NCBI RefSeq assembly: GCF_042652085.1
Contig: NZ_JBHSJF010000006.1
Location: forward strand, 434,001 to 498,000
Source: Flaviflagellibacter deserti
Lineage (GTDB): Bacteria; Pseudomonadota; Alphaproteobacteria; Rhizobiales; Methylopilaceae
Length of the DNA: 64,000 bases
Reading direction: 5' to 3'
The translations under genes were made by a program, and so were the position numbers. This document shows, piece by piece, positions 28,248 to 37,362 of this stretch. Numbering within the stretch: the first letter of the stretch is position 1; each line of letters begins with the position of its first letter. Below the pieces are notes generated by a model that saw only the letters and a program-made list of their open reading frames with translations, ran no database searches and was not told the origin of the DNA.

Positions 28248-28616
28248 GTGGCGCGTATCGCTGGTGTGAACATTCCGACGAACAAGCGCGTCATCATCGC
28301 GCTGCAGTACATTCATGGCATCGGCGCCAAGAAGGCTCAGGAGATCACCGATAAGGTGGGCATCCCGGCAGAGCGCCGCGTCAATCAGCTGACGGACGCG
28401 GAAGTCCTGCAGATCCGCGAGACGATCGACCGTGATCATCTCGTGGAAGGCGATCTCCGCCGCGACGTCGCGATGAACATCAAGCGCCTGATGGACCTTG
28501 GTGCGTATCGCGGCCTGCGTCATCGTCGTGGTCTGCCGGTCCGCGGCCAGCGCACGCATACCAATGCGCGCACCCGCAAGGGCAAGCCGAAGGCAATCGC
28601 CGGCAAGAAGAAGTAA
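28248..28616 (+). CDS. rpsM: 30S ribosomal protein S13
   Basis: A 122-residue S13, which bridges to the large subunit and contacts P-site tRNA. It starts with GTG (ARIAGVNIPTNKRVIIALQY) after a GGGAG. GLRHRRGLPVRGQRTHTNAR near the end is universal. It is the first gene of the alpha operon part of the cluster. Confidence 0.97.
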   Translation: MARIAGVNIPTNKRVIIALQYIHGIGAKKAQEITDKVGIPAERRVNQLTDAEVLQIRETIDRDHLVEGDLRRDVAMNIKRLMDLGAYRGLRHRRGLPVRGQRTHTNARTRKGKPKAIAGKKK

Positions 28617-28622
28617 CCCTGA

Positions 28623-28670
28623 GCGGGCTTCGGCCCGCGATGGAATCACCCTCGGGTTCGGCCCGAGGGT
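28623..28670 (+). other. Tandem hairpins in rpsM-rpsK spacer
   Basis: Two perfect stems follow rpsM within 50 bases. The first is gcgggc-TTCG-gcccgc (28623-28638). The second is accctcggg/cccgagggt with a five-base loop (28648-28670). Neither is followed by a T-run. Such strong GC stems between co-transcribed genes could protect upstream mRNA or cause pausing. Confidence 0.55.
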
Positions 28671-28753
28671 CCAGAAGAGCGGACTCGTCCGCGATTACCT
28701 GTTTCCCCAGCGCCTGGCATTACGGGCGCGCCAGAAGGACCGAAGGAAGTAGA

Positions 28754-29143
28754 ATGGCCAAGGAAGTCCAGCGCGTTCGCCGTCGCGAACGCAAGAACAT
28801 CGTGTCCGGCGTCGCGCATGTGAACGCGACCTTCAACAACACGATGATCACCATCACCGACGTTCAGGGCAACACGGTTTCGTGGTCGTCCGCCGGCACG
28901 ATGGGTTTCAAGGGATCGCGTAAGTCGACCCCGTATGCGGCTCAGATGGCCGCAGAGGACGCCGCCAAGAAGGCGTCCGAGCATGGCATGCGCACGCTGG
29001 AAGTCGAAGTTCGCGGTCCCGGTTCGGGTCGTGAGTCGGCGCTCCGCGCGCTCCAGGCCGCGGGCTTCACCGTCACCTCGATTCGCGATGTGACCCCGAT
29101 CCCGCACAACGGCTGCCGCCCGCGCAAGCGCCGCCGCGTCTGA
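28754..29143 (+). CDS. rpsK: 30S ribosomal protein S11
   Basis: A 129-residue S11 of the small-subunit platform. IVSGVAHVNATFNNTMITIT near the start and SIRDVTPIPHNGCRPRKRRR at the end are universal. ATG at 28754 has AGGAAG upstream. The open frame extends back into the spacer but that part is not coding. Confidence 0.97.
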   Translation: MAKEVQRVRRRERKNIVSGVAHVNATFNNTMITITDVQGNTVSWSSAGTMGFKGSRKSTPYAAQMAAEDAAKKASEHGMRTLEVEVRGPGSGRESALRALQAAGFTVTSIRDVTPIPHNGCRPRKRRRV

Positions 29144-29156
29144 TCAGTTTATGCGT

Positions 29157-29200
29157 GGCGGGCTATGGCCCGCCTTTCGGCGCCCGATACCGAGGCGCCG
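29157..29200 (+). other. Tandem hairpins in rpsK-rpoA spacer
   Basis: A seven-base stem ggcgggc/gcccgcc (29157-29174) is followed three bases later by cggcgcc/ggcgccg (29178-29200). They occupy most of the 82-base gap ahead of the rpoA GTG start and resemble the paired stems between rpsM and rpsK. Confidence 0.5.
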
Positions 29201-29225
29201 CGCCACACTTCTAGAAGGTGCCGCC

Positions 29226-30242
29226 GTGATCCAGAAAAACTGGCAAGACCTCATCAAGCCGAACAAGCTCGAAGTGAGCCCCGGCAGCGACAAGCAGCGC
29301 TTCACGACGGTCGTCGCCGAGCCGCTGGAGCGTGGCTTCGGCGTTACGCTCGGCAACGCGCTTCGTCGCATTCTCCTCTCGTCCCTCCAGGGCGCGGCAG
29401 TGACGTCCGTGCAGATCGATGGCGTTCTGCACGAGTTCTCGTCGATCGCTGGCGTTCGTGAGGACGTGACCGACCTCATCCTGAACATCAAGGACATCGC
29501 GATCCGCATGCAGGGCGAAGGCCCGAAGCGGATGACGCTGCGCAAGCAGGGTCCGGGCGTCGTGACGGCCGGCGATATCCAGGTGACGGGCGACGTCGCG
29601 ATCCTCAACCCCGAGCACGTGCTCTGCACGCTGGACGAGGGCGCGGACATCCGCATGGAATTCACCGTCGACACCGGCAAGGGCTATGTCCCGGCCGACC
29701 GCAACCGGGCCGAAGACGCGCCGATCGGGCTTATCCCCGTCGACAGCCTCTATTCGCCGGTCCGCAAGGTGTCGTACCGCGTCGAGAATACCCGTGAGGG
29801 TCAGATCCTCGACTACGACAAGCTGACCATGACCATCGAGACCGATGGCTCGGTGAGCCCGGACGACGCGCTGGCCTATGCCGCGCGCATCCTCCAGGAC
29901 CAGCTCGAAGTCTTCGTGAACTTCGAAGAGCCGAAGAAGGCTGAAGAGCGGACCTCGATCCCCGAGCTCGCCTTCAACCCGGCGTTCCTCAAGAAGGTCG
30001 ATGAGCTGGAGCTGTCGGTCCGTTCGGCGAACTGCCTGAAGAACGACAACATCGTCTACATTGGCGACCTCGTGCAGAAGACCGAGGCCGAAATGCTGCG
30101 TACCCCGAACTTCGGCCGCAAGTCCTTGAACGAGATCAAGGAAGTGCTGGCGCAGATGGGTCTGCACCTCGGCATGGAAGTCAGCGGGTGGCCGCCGGAG
30201 AACATCGAAGAGCTCGCAAAGCGCTTCGAGGAACATTACTGA
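29226..30242 (+). CDS. rpoA: DNA-directed RNA polymerase subunit alpha
   Basis: The 338-residue alpha subunit, whose N-terminal domain dimerises to start polymerase assembly. Its C-terminal domain binds UP elements and activators. VIQKNWQDLIKPNKLEV at the start and ERGFGVTLGNALRRILLSS are diagnostic, as is the C-terminal LELSVRSANCLKNDNI region. The start is GTG at 29226. The frame is open 25 codons further upstream, but that part spans the spacer hairpins. Confidence 0.98.
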   Translation: MIQKNWQDLIKPNKLEVSPGSDKQRFTTVVAEPLERGFGVTLGNALRRILLSSLQGAAVTSVQIDGVLHEFSSIAGVREDVTDLILNIKDIAIRMQGEGPKRMTLRKQGPGVVTAGDIQVTGDVAILNPEHVLCTLDEGADIRMEFTVDTGKGYVPADRNRAEDAPIGLIPVDSLYSPVRKVSYRVENTREGQILDYDKLTMTIETDGSVSPDDALAYAARILQDQLEVFVNFEEPKKAEERTSIPELAFNPAFLKKVDELELSVRSANCLKNDNIVYIGDLVQKTEAEMLRTPNFGRKSLNEIKEVLAQMGLHLGMEVSGWPPENIEELAKRFEEHY

Positions 30243-30282
30243 GCGCCGAACGGCGACGAAACGGCGTTGAGGAGATACTGAG

Positions 30283-30702
30283 ATGATGCACGGCAAGCGC
30301 GGCCGCCGGTTCAACCGGACCCAGAGCCATCGGAGCGCGATGTTTTCCAACCTCGCGATCTCGCTGATCGAGCACGAGCAGATCACGACGACCCTGCCGA
30401 AGGCGAAGGATCTTCGCCCGGTGGTCGAGAAGCTGATCACGCTCGGCAAGCGTGGCGACCTTCATGCACGCCGTCAGGCGATCGCTGAGCTCCGCCATGT
30501 CGACACGGTCAAGAAGCTGTTCGACGTGATCGGCCCGCGTTTCGCGGACCGCAACGGCGGCTACACCCGCATCATCAAGGCGGGCTTCCGCCATGGTGAC
30601 AATGCGGCGATCGCCGTGATCGAACTCGTCGACCGCGACGTCGATGCCAAGGGTTCGGTCGATCGCGCCCGCACCGAGGCTGAGGCCGAAGCGGCAGCCT
30701 GA
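30283..30702 (+). CDS. rplQ: 50S ribosomal protein L17
   Basis: A 139-residue L17 next to the tunnel exit. HGKRGRRFNRTQSHRSAMFS at the start is diagnostic. The start can be either of two adjacent ATG codons (30283 or 30286). A C-terminal extension of about 20 residues is Ala/Glu-rich. It is the last gene of the ribosomal block, followed by a clear terminator. Confidence 0.96.
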   Translation: MMHGKRGRRFNRTQSHRSAMFSNLAISLIEHEQITTTLPKAKDLRPVVEKLITLGKRGDLHARRQAIAELRHVDTVKKLFDVIGPRFADRNGGYTRIIKAGFRHGDNAAIAVIELVDRDVDAKGSVDRARTEAEAEAAA

Positions 30703-30726
30703 TCACGGCTTCTGGCCGAAACGAAC

Positions 30727-30752
30727 AAGGCGGCTCTCGGGCCGCCTTTTTT
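30727..30752 (+). terminator. Rho-independent terminator of the tuf-rplQ block
   Basis: An eight-base stem (aaggcggc/gccgcctt) with a six-base loop runs straight into six T residues, 25 bases after the rplQ stop. It also faces the end of the convergent M48 protease gene. Confidence 0.9.
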
Positions 30753-30763
30753 GTTGCCTGGTG

Positions 30764-31831
30764 TCAGGCGGGCAGGGCCTCCGTGCCCATGTCCCGTGCG
30801 GCCTCGGGCGTGGTCTTCTGCTCTTCGAACCCGTCCTCCATCGTGCCGATCGGGCGAGGACCGGGATCGTGGCCGCCGGCATAGCGGACGAGAGCCTTGC
30901 AGCGCTGGTTGATCGACGGATGCGTGGCCCAGAAGCCCGAGGATTCCGAGTCGACGAACAGCGCTTCGACCTGACCGGGGATCGCGCCCAGGCTGGAGCG
31001 GCGCTCGATCTTCCGAAGCGCCGATATCATCGCATCCGGATTCTTCGTCAGCTCGACCGAGCCGGCGTCCGCCATGAATTCGCGGCGGCGCGAGATCGCC
31101 ATCCTGAGGGCGAGCGCCGCGAAACGCGCAAAGATCAGGATCAGCATCGCGATCACGATGATGACGATATGGCCGCCCTTCTTCTTGCCGGAGCCGGAAG
31201 AGGTCTTGGTGATGCTGTTCGCAGTCCGCATTCCCGACGTGCCGTCGGAGGTCATCAGGTCGCCGAACAGCGAGATCAGTCCGGCGAAGACGGCCGCGAC
31301 CACGATGAGGCGCACGTCGCCGTTGATGATGTGGGTCATCTCATGGGCCAGCACGGCTTCGAGTTCGGCATCGTCCAACTCGTCGAGCAGGCCGCGCGTG
31401 ACCGTGATCGTGTAGTGCCTTCGGCGGACGCCGCTGGCATAGGCGTTCAGCGCCGACCGTTCGATGACGCGGATCGACGGGATCGGCAGGCCGCGCGAGA
31501 TCGCGAGATTCTCGACCAGATTGTAGAGCCTCGGCTCGGCCTCGCGGCTGACGGGCTTGGCGCCGGTCAGCGTGTCGATCATCCACTGGTGGGAGAAGAA
31601 CGAAAAAAGCAGCCAGCCGCCGGAGACGACGAGTGCGATGGCGATGGCGACCGGCAGCAGCACCAGGCCGCGCTCCAGTCCCTCCAGAACGGTCGGATCT
31701 TCCAGGAAGGCGACCCAGAGCAGGGTGAAGGCGTAGCAAACCGCGAGCATCAGAAACGGGAAGCCCAGAAGCAGCAGGACTGTCTTCAGAGCGTTGTTCC
31801 AGATGTGGGTTTTGAGCCCGACGGTCTCCAT
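30764..31831 (-). CDS. M48-family membrane metalloprotease (HtpX-like)
   Basis: A 355-residue integral membrane zinc protease. The active site is HEMTH (163-167), and the third ligand is probably Glu251 in REFMADAGS. Two hydrophobic segments lie near residues 15-40 and 58-80, and two more near 172-190 and 222-243, as in HtpX. Family members degrade misfolded membrane proteins. The upstream lemA gene (8 bases away) is a common partner of M48 proteases, so they probably form an operon. Confusion with classical htpX is possible; the LemA pairing is the reason to name it only by family. Confidence 0.88.
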   Translation of the reverse strand: METVGLKTHIWNNALKTVLLLLGFPFLMLAVCYAFTLLWVAFLEDPTVLEGLERGLVLLPVAIAIALVVSGGWLLFSFFSHQWMIDTLTGAKPVSREAEPRLYNLVENLAISRGLPIPSIRVIERSALNAYASGVRRRHYTITVTRGLLDELDDAELEAVLAHEMTHIINGDVRLIVVAAVFAGLISLFGDLMTSDGTSGMRTANSITKTSSGSGKKKGGHIVIIVIAMLILIFARFAALALRMAISRRREFMADAGSVELTKNPDAMISALRKIERRSSLGAIPGQVEALFVDSESSGFWATHPSINQRCKALVRYAGGHDPGPRPIGTMEDGFEEQKTTPEAARDMGTEALPA

Positions 31832-31839
31832 GGCGCGTC

Positions 31840-32403
31840 TCAGCTACCGAAGCTGACCTTGGGCGGGGTCTGGATCGCGGTGCGCTCGGCCTCGCCGACT
31901 TCGAAGAAGTCGCGCGGCTGGAAGCCCATCGAACCTGCGAACAGCACGGCCGGGAACTGCGCGATGGCGGCGTTGTACTCGGCGACCGCATTGTTGAAGA
32001 AGCGGCGTGCGGCGGCGATCTTGTTCTCCAGATCGGCGATCTCGGTCTGCAATTGCAGGAAGTTCTCGTTGGCCTTGAGATCCGGATAGCTCTCGGCGAG
32101 CGCGAAGATCTGGCGGAGCGCGCCGGTCAGGGCATTCTCGGCCGCAGCCTGTTCGGCCGGCCCGCTGGCCGAGATCGCGGCGTTGCGGGCGGCGACGACC
32201 GCTTCCAGCGTCCCGCGTTCATGCGCGGCATAGCCCTTCACGGTTTCGACCAGATTGGGGACGAGATCGGAGCGCTGTTTCAATTGGACGTCGATGTCCG
32301 ACCAGGCCTGGCCGGTCGTCTGGCACAGCGAAACGAGGCGGTTGTAGATGAAGATGCCGATCAGGACGAATGCGGCGACGATGCCGAGAATGATCCAGGT
32401 CAC
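31840..32403 (-). CDS. lemA: LemA family protein
   Basis: A 187-residue protein with one N-terminal membrane segment (WIILGIVAAFVLIGIFIYN). A helical domain follows that carries the family signature VQLKQRSDLVPNLVETVKGY near 48-67. The ending GFQPRDFFEV is also typical. The function is not well defined. It pairs with the M48 protease downstream, and its gene is divergent from the DegP-like protease gene, suggesting an envelope-stress neighbourhood. Confidence 0.9.
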   Translation of the reverse strand: MTWIILGIVAAFVLIGIFIYNRLVSLCQTTGQAWSDIDVQLKQRSDLVPNLVETVKGYAAHERGTLEAVVAARNAAISASGPAEQAAAENALTGALRQIFALAESYPDLKANENFLQLQTEIADLENKIAAARRFFNNAVAEYNAAIAQFPAVLFAGSMGFQPRDFFEVGEAERTAIQTPPKVSFGS

Positions 32404-32547
32404 GAGCGTGTTCTCCCCAAGAAGCGCGCAATGCGTAGCATAGACCGCGACAGGCGAACGAACGGCTTCATTACCTCGCGGCGCATGCCTATAAGTCGCG
32501 CCGGGGCGTGTTCAGGTTCAGCGAGAGTTTTCATGAGGACATCGATT

Positions 32548-33954
32548 ATGCGGAAATCTCTGGTGCTGGTTCTGGCGGCGGCGACTGCGGTGCTGGCGGC
32601 TCCGGCTTCCGCGCAGCAGCGTGTGGTGCCGACCTCTCAGGCCGAGGTGAGGTTGTCCTACGCGCCGCTGGTGAAGCAGGTCACGCCGGCCGTCGTGAAC
32701 GTCTATGCCTCACGCGTCGTGCAGCAGCGTCCGCGCGGCTTTCCGTTCGAGGATCCGCTGTTCCAGGAATTCTTCGGCGGCCAGATGGCCGTTCCGCGCG
32801 AGCGGGTGCAGCGTTCGCTCGGCTCGGGCGTTCTCGTCGGTGCCGAGGGACTCATCGTCACCAACAACCATGTCGTCGAGGGCATGACCGATGTCCGCGT
32901 CGCGCTCCAGGATCAGCGCGAATTCGATGTCGACATCGTCCTGACCGACGCCCAGAGCGACATCGCCGTCCTGCGGGTCAAGGACGCCAAAGGGAGCTTC
33001 CCGGTCCTGCCTTTGGTCGAGAGTGATTCGATCGAGGTCGGCGACATGGTGCTGGCCGTCGGCAACCCCTATGGCCTCGGACAGACCGTGACGCAGGGCA
33101 TTCTCTCGGCCGTCCGCCGCGTCCAGAAGAAGGGCGGCGAGCAGGCCGTCTACCTGCAGACCGACGCCGCTATCAACCAGGGCAATTCCGGCGGCGCGCT
33201 GGTCGACATGAAGGGCCAGCTCGTCGGCATCAACACGTCGATCTTCTCGAAATCCGGCGGCTCGGACGGCATAGGCTTCGCCGTGCCGGCCTCCATTGTC
33301 CGACTGGTGCTCGACGCGGCCCGCGCGGGCGACAAGGTCGTGCGCCGTCCATGGCTCGGCGCTGAGCTCCAGCCGGTGACACGCGAGATCGCCGACAGCC
33401 TTGGTCTCGACCGGCCGTTCGGTGCGCTGATCGCCGAACTGGATGAAAACTCGCCCGCCGCCAATGCGGGCCTGAAGCCGGGAGATCTCGTCACCGCCGT
33501 CGATGGCAAGATGGTCGAGGACCCGACCGCTTTGACCTACCAGATGACGATCAAGCCGCTCGGCGGCCAGGCCAGGCTCGCCGTCATGCGTGATGGCAAG
33601 GAACAGGCGATCAGCGTCAAGGTTGAGCCCGCGCCGGAAACGACGCCGCGCGATGAGCAGGTGCTGGACGGCAAGGGACCGCTCAACGGCGCGAAGGTCG
33701 TCAACCTGTCGCCGGCGGTCGCCGAGGAGATCGGCGAGGATGGTCCACCGAACGGCGTCGTGATCATCGACATTGCCAGGGGCTCGATCGCCGCCCGCAC
33801 CGGGTTTGTCCGTGGCGACCGGGTGCTTCAGGTCAACGACACGAGAATCGACAGTGCCAAGAAGCTGGCGGCAGCCAATAGCGAAAGCCAGCGCCTGTGG
33901 AAGATCACGATCGAGCGCAACGGCCAGGTGCTGACGCAGGTGTTCCGCTTCTGA
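32548..33954 (+). CDS. DegP/HtrA-type periplasmic serine protease
   Basis: A 468-residue periplasmic protease with two PDZ domains. A signal peptide ends near PASAQQ. The catalytic triad is His108 (TNNHVV), Asp138 (SDIAVL) and Ser214 (GNSGGAL). The PDZ domains cover about 270-365 and 375-468. ATG at 32548 has GAGGA eight bases upstream; ATG at 32533 is a possible alternative. It would degrade or refold misfolded envelope proteins. It overlaps rarA by one base. Confidence 0.93.
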   Translation: MRKSLVLVLAAATAVLAAPASAQQRVVPTSQAEVRLSYAPLVKQVTPAVVNVYASRVVQQRPRGFPFEDPLFQEFFGGQMAVPRERVQRSLGSGVLVGAEGLIVTNNHVVEGMTDVRVALQDQREFDVDIVLTDAQSDIAVLRVKDAKGSFPVLPLVESDSIEVGDMVLAVGNPYGLGQTVTQGILSAVRRVQKKGGEQAVYLQTDAAINQGNSGGALVDMKGQLVGINTSIFSKSGGSDGIGFAVPASIVRLVLDAARAGDKVVRRPWLGAELQPVTREIADSLGLDRPFGALIAELDENSPAANAGLKPGDLVTAVDGKMVEDPTALTYQMTIKPLGGQARLAVMRDGKEQAISVKVEPAPETTPRDEQVLDGKGPLNGAKVVNLSPAVAEEIGEDGPPNGVVIIDIARGSIAARTGFVRGDRVLQVNDTRIDSAKKLAAANSESQRLWKITIERNGQVLTQVFRF

Positions 33955-35273
33955 TGGCGAGAAGTCCCAATCTGTTCGAGGCCGCGGGCCTCGAACAAGG
34001 GGCGCCACGGCCTCTCGCCGACCGGCTGAGGCCGAGGACCCTTGGCGAGGTGGTCGGACAGGATCACCTCGTCGGCGACGACGGAGCGCTGACGCGGCTA
34101 CTCGGTGCCGACAGTCTTGGGTCTCTGATCTTCTGGGGACCGCCGGGGACCGGCAAGACGACGGTCGCCCGGCTACTCGCCAACGAGACCGATCTGCATT
34201 TCGAGCCGATCTCGGCGATCTTTTCCGGCGTTGCCGATCTCAAGAAGATTTTCGAGACAGCACGCGCTCGGCGGCAGGCCGGGCAGGGGACGCTTCTCTT
34301 CGTCGACGAGATCCATCGCTTCAACCGTGCCCAGCAGGACGCATTTCTGCCGGTCATGGAGGACGGCACGATCACGCTCGTCGGCGCGACGACGGAAAAT
34401 CCGAGCTTCGCGCTGAACGCGGCGCTTCTCTCTCGCGCCCGAGTGATGGTGTTCAAGTCGCTCGACGACGAGGCGATCGCGAAGCTGCTCGCGCGTGCCG
34501 AGGAGGTCGAGGGGCGGCCGCTGCCGCTCGACGAGGAAGCGCGCGCCTCGCTGGTCCGGATGTCGGACGGCGATGGCCGTGCCTCGCTGACGCTCGCCGA
34601 GGAACTCTGGCGCGCCGCGAGGCCGGACGAGGTGTTCGATCTCGCGGCCGTGCAGGACGTCATCCAGCGCCGCGCGCCGATCTACGACAAGTCGCAGGAC
34701 GGCCATTACAATCTCATCTCGGCGCTGCACAAATCGGTGCGCGGCTCGGACCCGGACGCCTCGCTCTATTATCTCGCGCGGATGCTCGATGCCGGCGAGG
34801 ATCCGCTCTATCTGGCGCGCCGGTTGATCCGGATGGCGTCCGAGGACATCGGCATGGCCGATCCACAGGCGCTGGCGATCACGATCGCGGCGCGCGATGC
34901 CTATGAGCAGCTGGGAACGCCCGAGGGAGAACTCGCGCTGGCGCAGGCCTGCGTCTACCTCGCGACAGCTCCGAAATCCGCTGCCGTCTACAACGCCTAC
35001 AAGCAGGCGCGCCGGGTCGCCAAGGAACACGGCTCGCTGGTTCCGCCAAAACACATCCTCAACGCGCCGACCAAGCTGATGAAGACCGAGGGCTACGGCT
35101 CGGGCTACCGCTACGACCATGATGAGCCCGATGCCTTCTCCGGTCAGAACTATTTCCCGGAAGACCTCGGCCGCCAGACCTTCTACGAGCCTGTCGAGCG
35201 CGGTTTCGAGCGGGAAATCCGCAAGCGCCTCGACTACTGGGCGCGGCTGCGGGCCGAACGGGGCGAGACCTAG
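33954..35273 (+). CDS. rarA: Replication-associated recombination protein RarA (MgsA)
   Basis: A 439-residue AAA+ ATPase that acts at stalled replication forks, related to clamp-loader subunits. It has PLADRLRPRTLGEVVGQDHL near the start, Walker A GPPGTGKTT, Walker B LLFVDEIHRFNRAQQD and a sensor region GATTENPSF. The C-terminal tetramerisation part contains IYDKSQDGHYNLISALHKS. It starts within the TGATG at the end of the protease gene, a coupling seen in other alphaproteobacteria. Confidence 0.95.
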   Translation: MARSPNLFEAAGLEQGAPRPLADRLRPRTLGEVVGQDHLVGDDGALTRLLGADSLGSLIFWGPPGTGKTTVARLLANETDLHFEPISAIFSGVADLKKIFETARARRQAGQGTLLFVDEIHRFNRAQQDAFLPVMEDGTITLVGATTENPSFALNAALLSRARVMVFKSLDDEAIAKLLARAEEVEGRPLPLDEEARASLVRMSDGDGRASLTLAEELWRAARPDEVFDLAAVQDVIQRRAPIYDKSQDGHYNLISALHKSVRGSDPDASLYYLARMLDAGEDPLYLARRLIRMASEDIGMADPQALAITIAARDAYEQLGTPEGELALAQACVYLATAPKSAAVYNAYKQARRVAKEHGSLVPPKHILNAPTKLMKTEGYGSGYRYDHDEPDAFSGQNYFPEDLGRQTFYEPVERGFEREIRKRLDYWARLRAERGET

Positions 35274-35278
35274 CTCGC

Positions 35279-35800
35279 GTGCTCGGCCGTCGCGAAGCCA
35301 TCAAGCGTTCGCTGCGCTACGCGTCGAAGACGCTGATCGGTGCCGCGATCTGCTGGTACGGGCTGAAATGGGCTGGGATTAGCAGCCCGGTCTGGGCGGA
35401 GATGATCGTCAGCGATCCGGACATTGCGACCGCGGCCGAACTTGCCAAGGCACGGGCGGTCAACACCGCCGTCGGTTGCCTGGTCGGGCTTATCGTCCTG
35501 CTGGCCTTCGGCTACAACCCGCCGGCGGCTCTTATCGGTGCGGCGCTCACGGTCATGGTTGTTGTGCTGATCGATCGCTATCCGGCGAACTGGAGACTTG
35601 CCCCGGCAACCGTGATCATCGTCGTCGATGCGGGTCGGCTCGCCCAGACGCATGCGGAGGAGATCAGTTATGCGCTGCTCCGGATGGTGGAGATCGCGGT
35701 CGGCTGCACTGTCGCACTGTGTCTTGCAGCGATCTACACCCGCTGGTTGGCGCTGGGGCGAAAGACCGGGGCAGGGGTTGAGGACCACGTCGCGGATTGA
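35279..35800 (+). CDS. FUSC-like (aromatic acid exporter family) membrane protein
   Basis: A 173-residue membrane protein with about four to five hydrophobic segments. The pattern DPDIATAAELAKARAVNTAV followed by GLIVLLAFGYNPPAALIGAA resembles the short FUSC or aromatic acid exporter family. The start is a GTG five bases after the rarA stop, and its Shine-Dalgarno sequence is weak. The substrate is unknown. The length is that of the single-domain group, about a quarter of the size of full AaeB-type exporters. Confidence 0.7.
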   Translation: MLGRREAIKRSLRYASKTLIGAAICWYGLKWAGISSPVWAEMIVSDPDIATAAELAKARAVNTAVGCLVGLIVLLAFGYNPPAALIGAALTVMVVVLIDRYPANWRLAPATVIIVVDAGRLAQTHAEEISYALLRMVEIAVGCTVALCLAAIYTRWLALGRKTGAGVEDHVAD

Positions 35801-35878
35801 AGCCGCGGGGCGGGAAAATCGCTGTGCCGCCAATGGTTCGTCTTTCGCGAGGCGCATACCCTCTCTAGGATTTTCGGC

Positions 35879-36442
35879 ATGCAGGACCTCGATTCTTCCG
35901 AGGCGAGTCCAGAGCCGCCGGACCTTCTCAATCTCTTCACGGGATTTCTCACGATCAGCCTGATCGGCTTCGGCGGTGTCCTGCCGTGGATCCGTTGGCT
36001 GGCGGTCGACCGGCGAAAGTGGATGGGGCCGAAAGAGTTCAGCGAACTCCTCGCCCTCTGCCAGTTCTTGCCAGGCGGCAACATCATGAACCTCGCGGTC
36101 ATTATCGGGCACCGATCCCGAGGGCCGATCGGATCGGTCGTCAGCCTGACCGGGCTGATGGTCGCGCCATGTACGCTAGTTGTCGGCCTGGGATGGCTCT
36201 ACACGCGCTATGCCGATTATCCGGGCGTCGCGGACGTCCTCAAGGGTCTGGGTGCGGCGGCCGCCGGCCTCGTCATCGCGATGGCGCTCAGGTTGCTTGC
36301 CGGCATCGGCAAGGAGCCTGTCCCGCTTCTGTTCGTGGCCGCCGGTTTCGTCGCGGTCGGCCTGCTGCGGCTTCCTCTCGTTCCGACCATGCTCGTGCTC
36401 GCGCCTCTGAGCATCGCCTATTCTTGGACGCGGGTGGCATGA
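35879..36442 (+). CDS. Chromate transporter, N-terminal-type half protein
   Basis: A 187-residue CHR-family membrane protein. The segment LISLIGFGGVLPWIRW-like (LTISLIGFGGVLPW) and LCQFLPGGNIMNLAVIIGHR match the family motif (LxxxPGP region). It overlaps the next gene by four bases. Pairs of short CHR genes together form one transporter that exports chromate, mistaken for sulfate. The substrate is inferred from family only. Confidence 0.85.
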   Translation: MQDLDSSEASPEPPDLLNLFTGFLTISLIGFGGVLPWIRWLAVDRRKWMGPKEFSELLALCQFLPGGNIMNLAVIIGHRSRGPIGSVVSLTGLMVAPCTLVVGLGWLYTRYADYPGVADVLKGLGAAAAGLVIAMALRLLAGIGKEPVPLLFVAAGFVAVGLLRLPLVPTMLVLAPLSIAYSWTRVA

Positions 36443-36969
36443 ACGACCGCGATCCGCTCATCTCGCTGGCCGTCGAGTTCTTCATCATCTCGTTCGTTGC
36501 GTTCGGCGGGCTGAACGCGATGCTGCCAGAGATGCACCGGCAGGCGGTCGACGTCTACGGCTGGATGAGCGACGCCGAATTCCGCAATCTTTTTGCCCTC
36601 GCGCAGGCCGCTCCTGGACCGAACGCGATGATCGTGACTTTGATCGGCTGGCACGTGGCTGGCATTCCGGGTGCTCTGGTTTCGACGCTGACCGTCCTCA
36701 TACCGAGTTCTACTCTCGCTTACGTGGTGTCTGGCACCTGGCAACGATTCAGCGAGGCACGCTGGAGGAAGGCGATTCAGGCCGGGCTGATACCGGTCAC
36801 TGTCGGGCTCGTCTGCTCCAGCGCGCTCATCATCACCAGCACCATCGGCGAAAACTGGCGCTTGCTGGCGATCACGGCCGCGACCACACTGATTGTGATG
36901 CGGACCAAGCTGCACCCGCTTATTGCACTGGGATGCGCTGGATTGCTTGGCTATGTCGGGCTTCTCTAG
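36439..36969 (+). CDS. Chromate transporter, C-terminal-type half protein
   Basis: A 176-residue CHR-family partner of the preceding gene. SFVAFGGLNAMLPEMHRQAV and the LAQAAPGPNAMIVTLIGWHV motif are the family hallmarks. The ATGA overlap at 36439 indicates coupled translation and a heteromeric transporter with opposite topologies. crcB starts twelve bases after its stop. Confidence 0.85.
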   Translation: MNDRDPLISLAVEFFIISFVAFGGLNAMLPEMHRQAVDVYGWMSDAEFRNLFALAQAAPGPNAMIVTLIGWHVAGIPGALVSTLTVLIPSSTLAYVVSGTWQRFSEARWRKAIQAGLIPVTVGLVCSSALIITSTIGENWRLLAITAATTLIVMRTKLHPLIALGCAGLLGYVGLL

Positions 36970-36981
36970 GGCTGGGATAGG

Positions 36982-37362
36982 ATGAACGCGCTTTTTCTGG
37001 TCTTCGTCGGAGGCGGCATCGGTGCGTCGGTCCGGCATATCGTCAACATTGTCGCGGCCCGGCTGTTCGGTATCTCGTTTCCCTGGGGAACGATGGGAAT
37101 CAACATCGCGGGGTCGCTCGCGATGGGCCTGCTGACCGCCTGGCTTGCCGCGCGGTACGAGGGCTTGGGGCAGGGGCTCAGGCTTTTCCTGGCGACGGGA
37201 ATCCTTGGCGGCTTCACGACCTTCTCGGCGTTCTCGCTCGACGCGGCCGTGCTGTGGGAGCGCGGCGACCATGGAGCGGCTGCCTTCTATGTGCTCGGCT
37301 CGGTCGTGCTATCGCTCGCGGCGATTTTCGCCGGGCTATTGATCGGAAGGGCGGTGGCGTGA
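36982..37362 (+). CDS. crcB: Fluoride exporter CrcB/Fluc
   Basis: A 126-residue four-helix fluoride channel. GGGIGASVRHIVNIVAAR at the start, PWGTMGINIAGSLAMGLL and the GGFTTFSAFSLDA segment with the pore phenylalanine and threonine residues are all present. It acts as an antiparallel dimer. No fluoride riboswitch was visible upstream, so expression probably depends on the chromate-transporter transcript. It overlaps the next gene by four bases. Confidence 0.95.
   Translation: MNALFLVFVGGGIGASVRHIVNIVAARLFGISFPWGTMGINIAGSLAMGLLTAWLAARYEGLGQGLRLFLATGILGGFTTFSAFSLDAAVLWERGDHGAAAFYVLGSVVLSLAAIFAGLLIGRAVA

Noticed and set aside
36880..36981. Fluoride riboswitch upstream of crcB
   Set aside because: The stretch codes for the end of the chromate transporter, and no fluoride aptamer pattern was seen.
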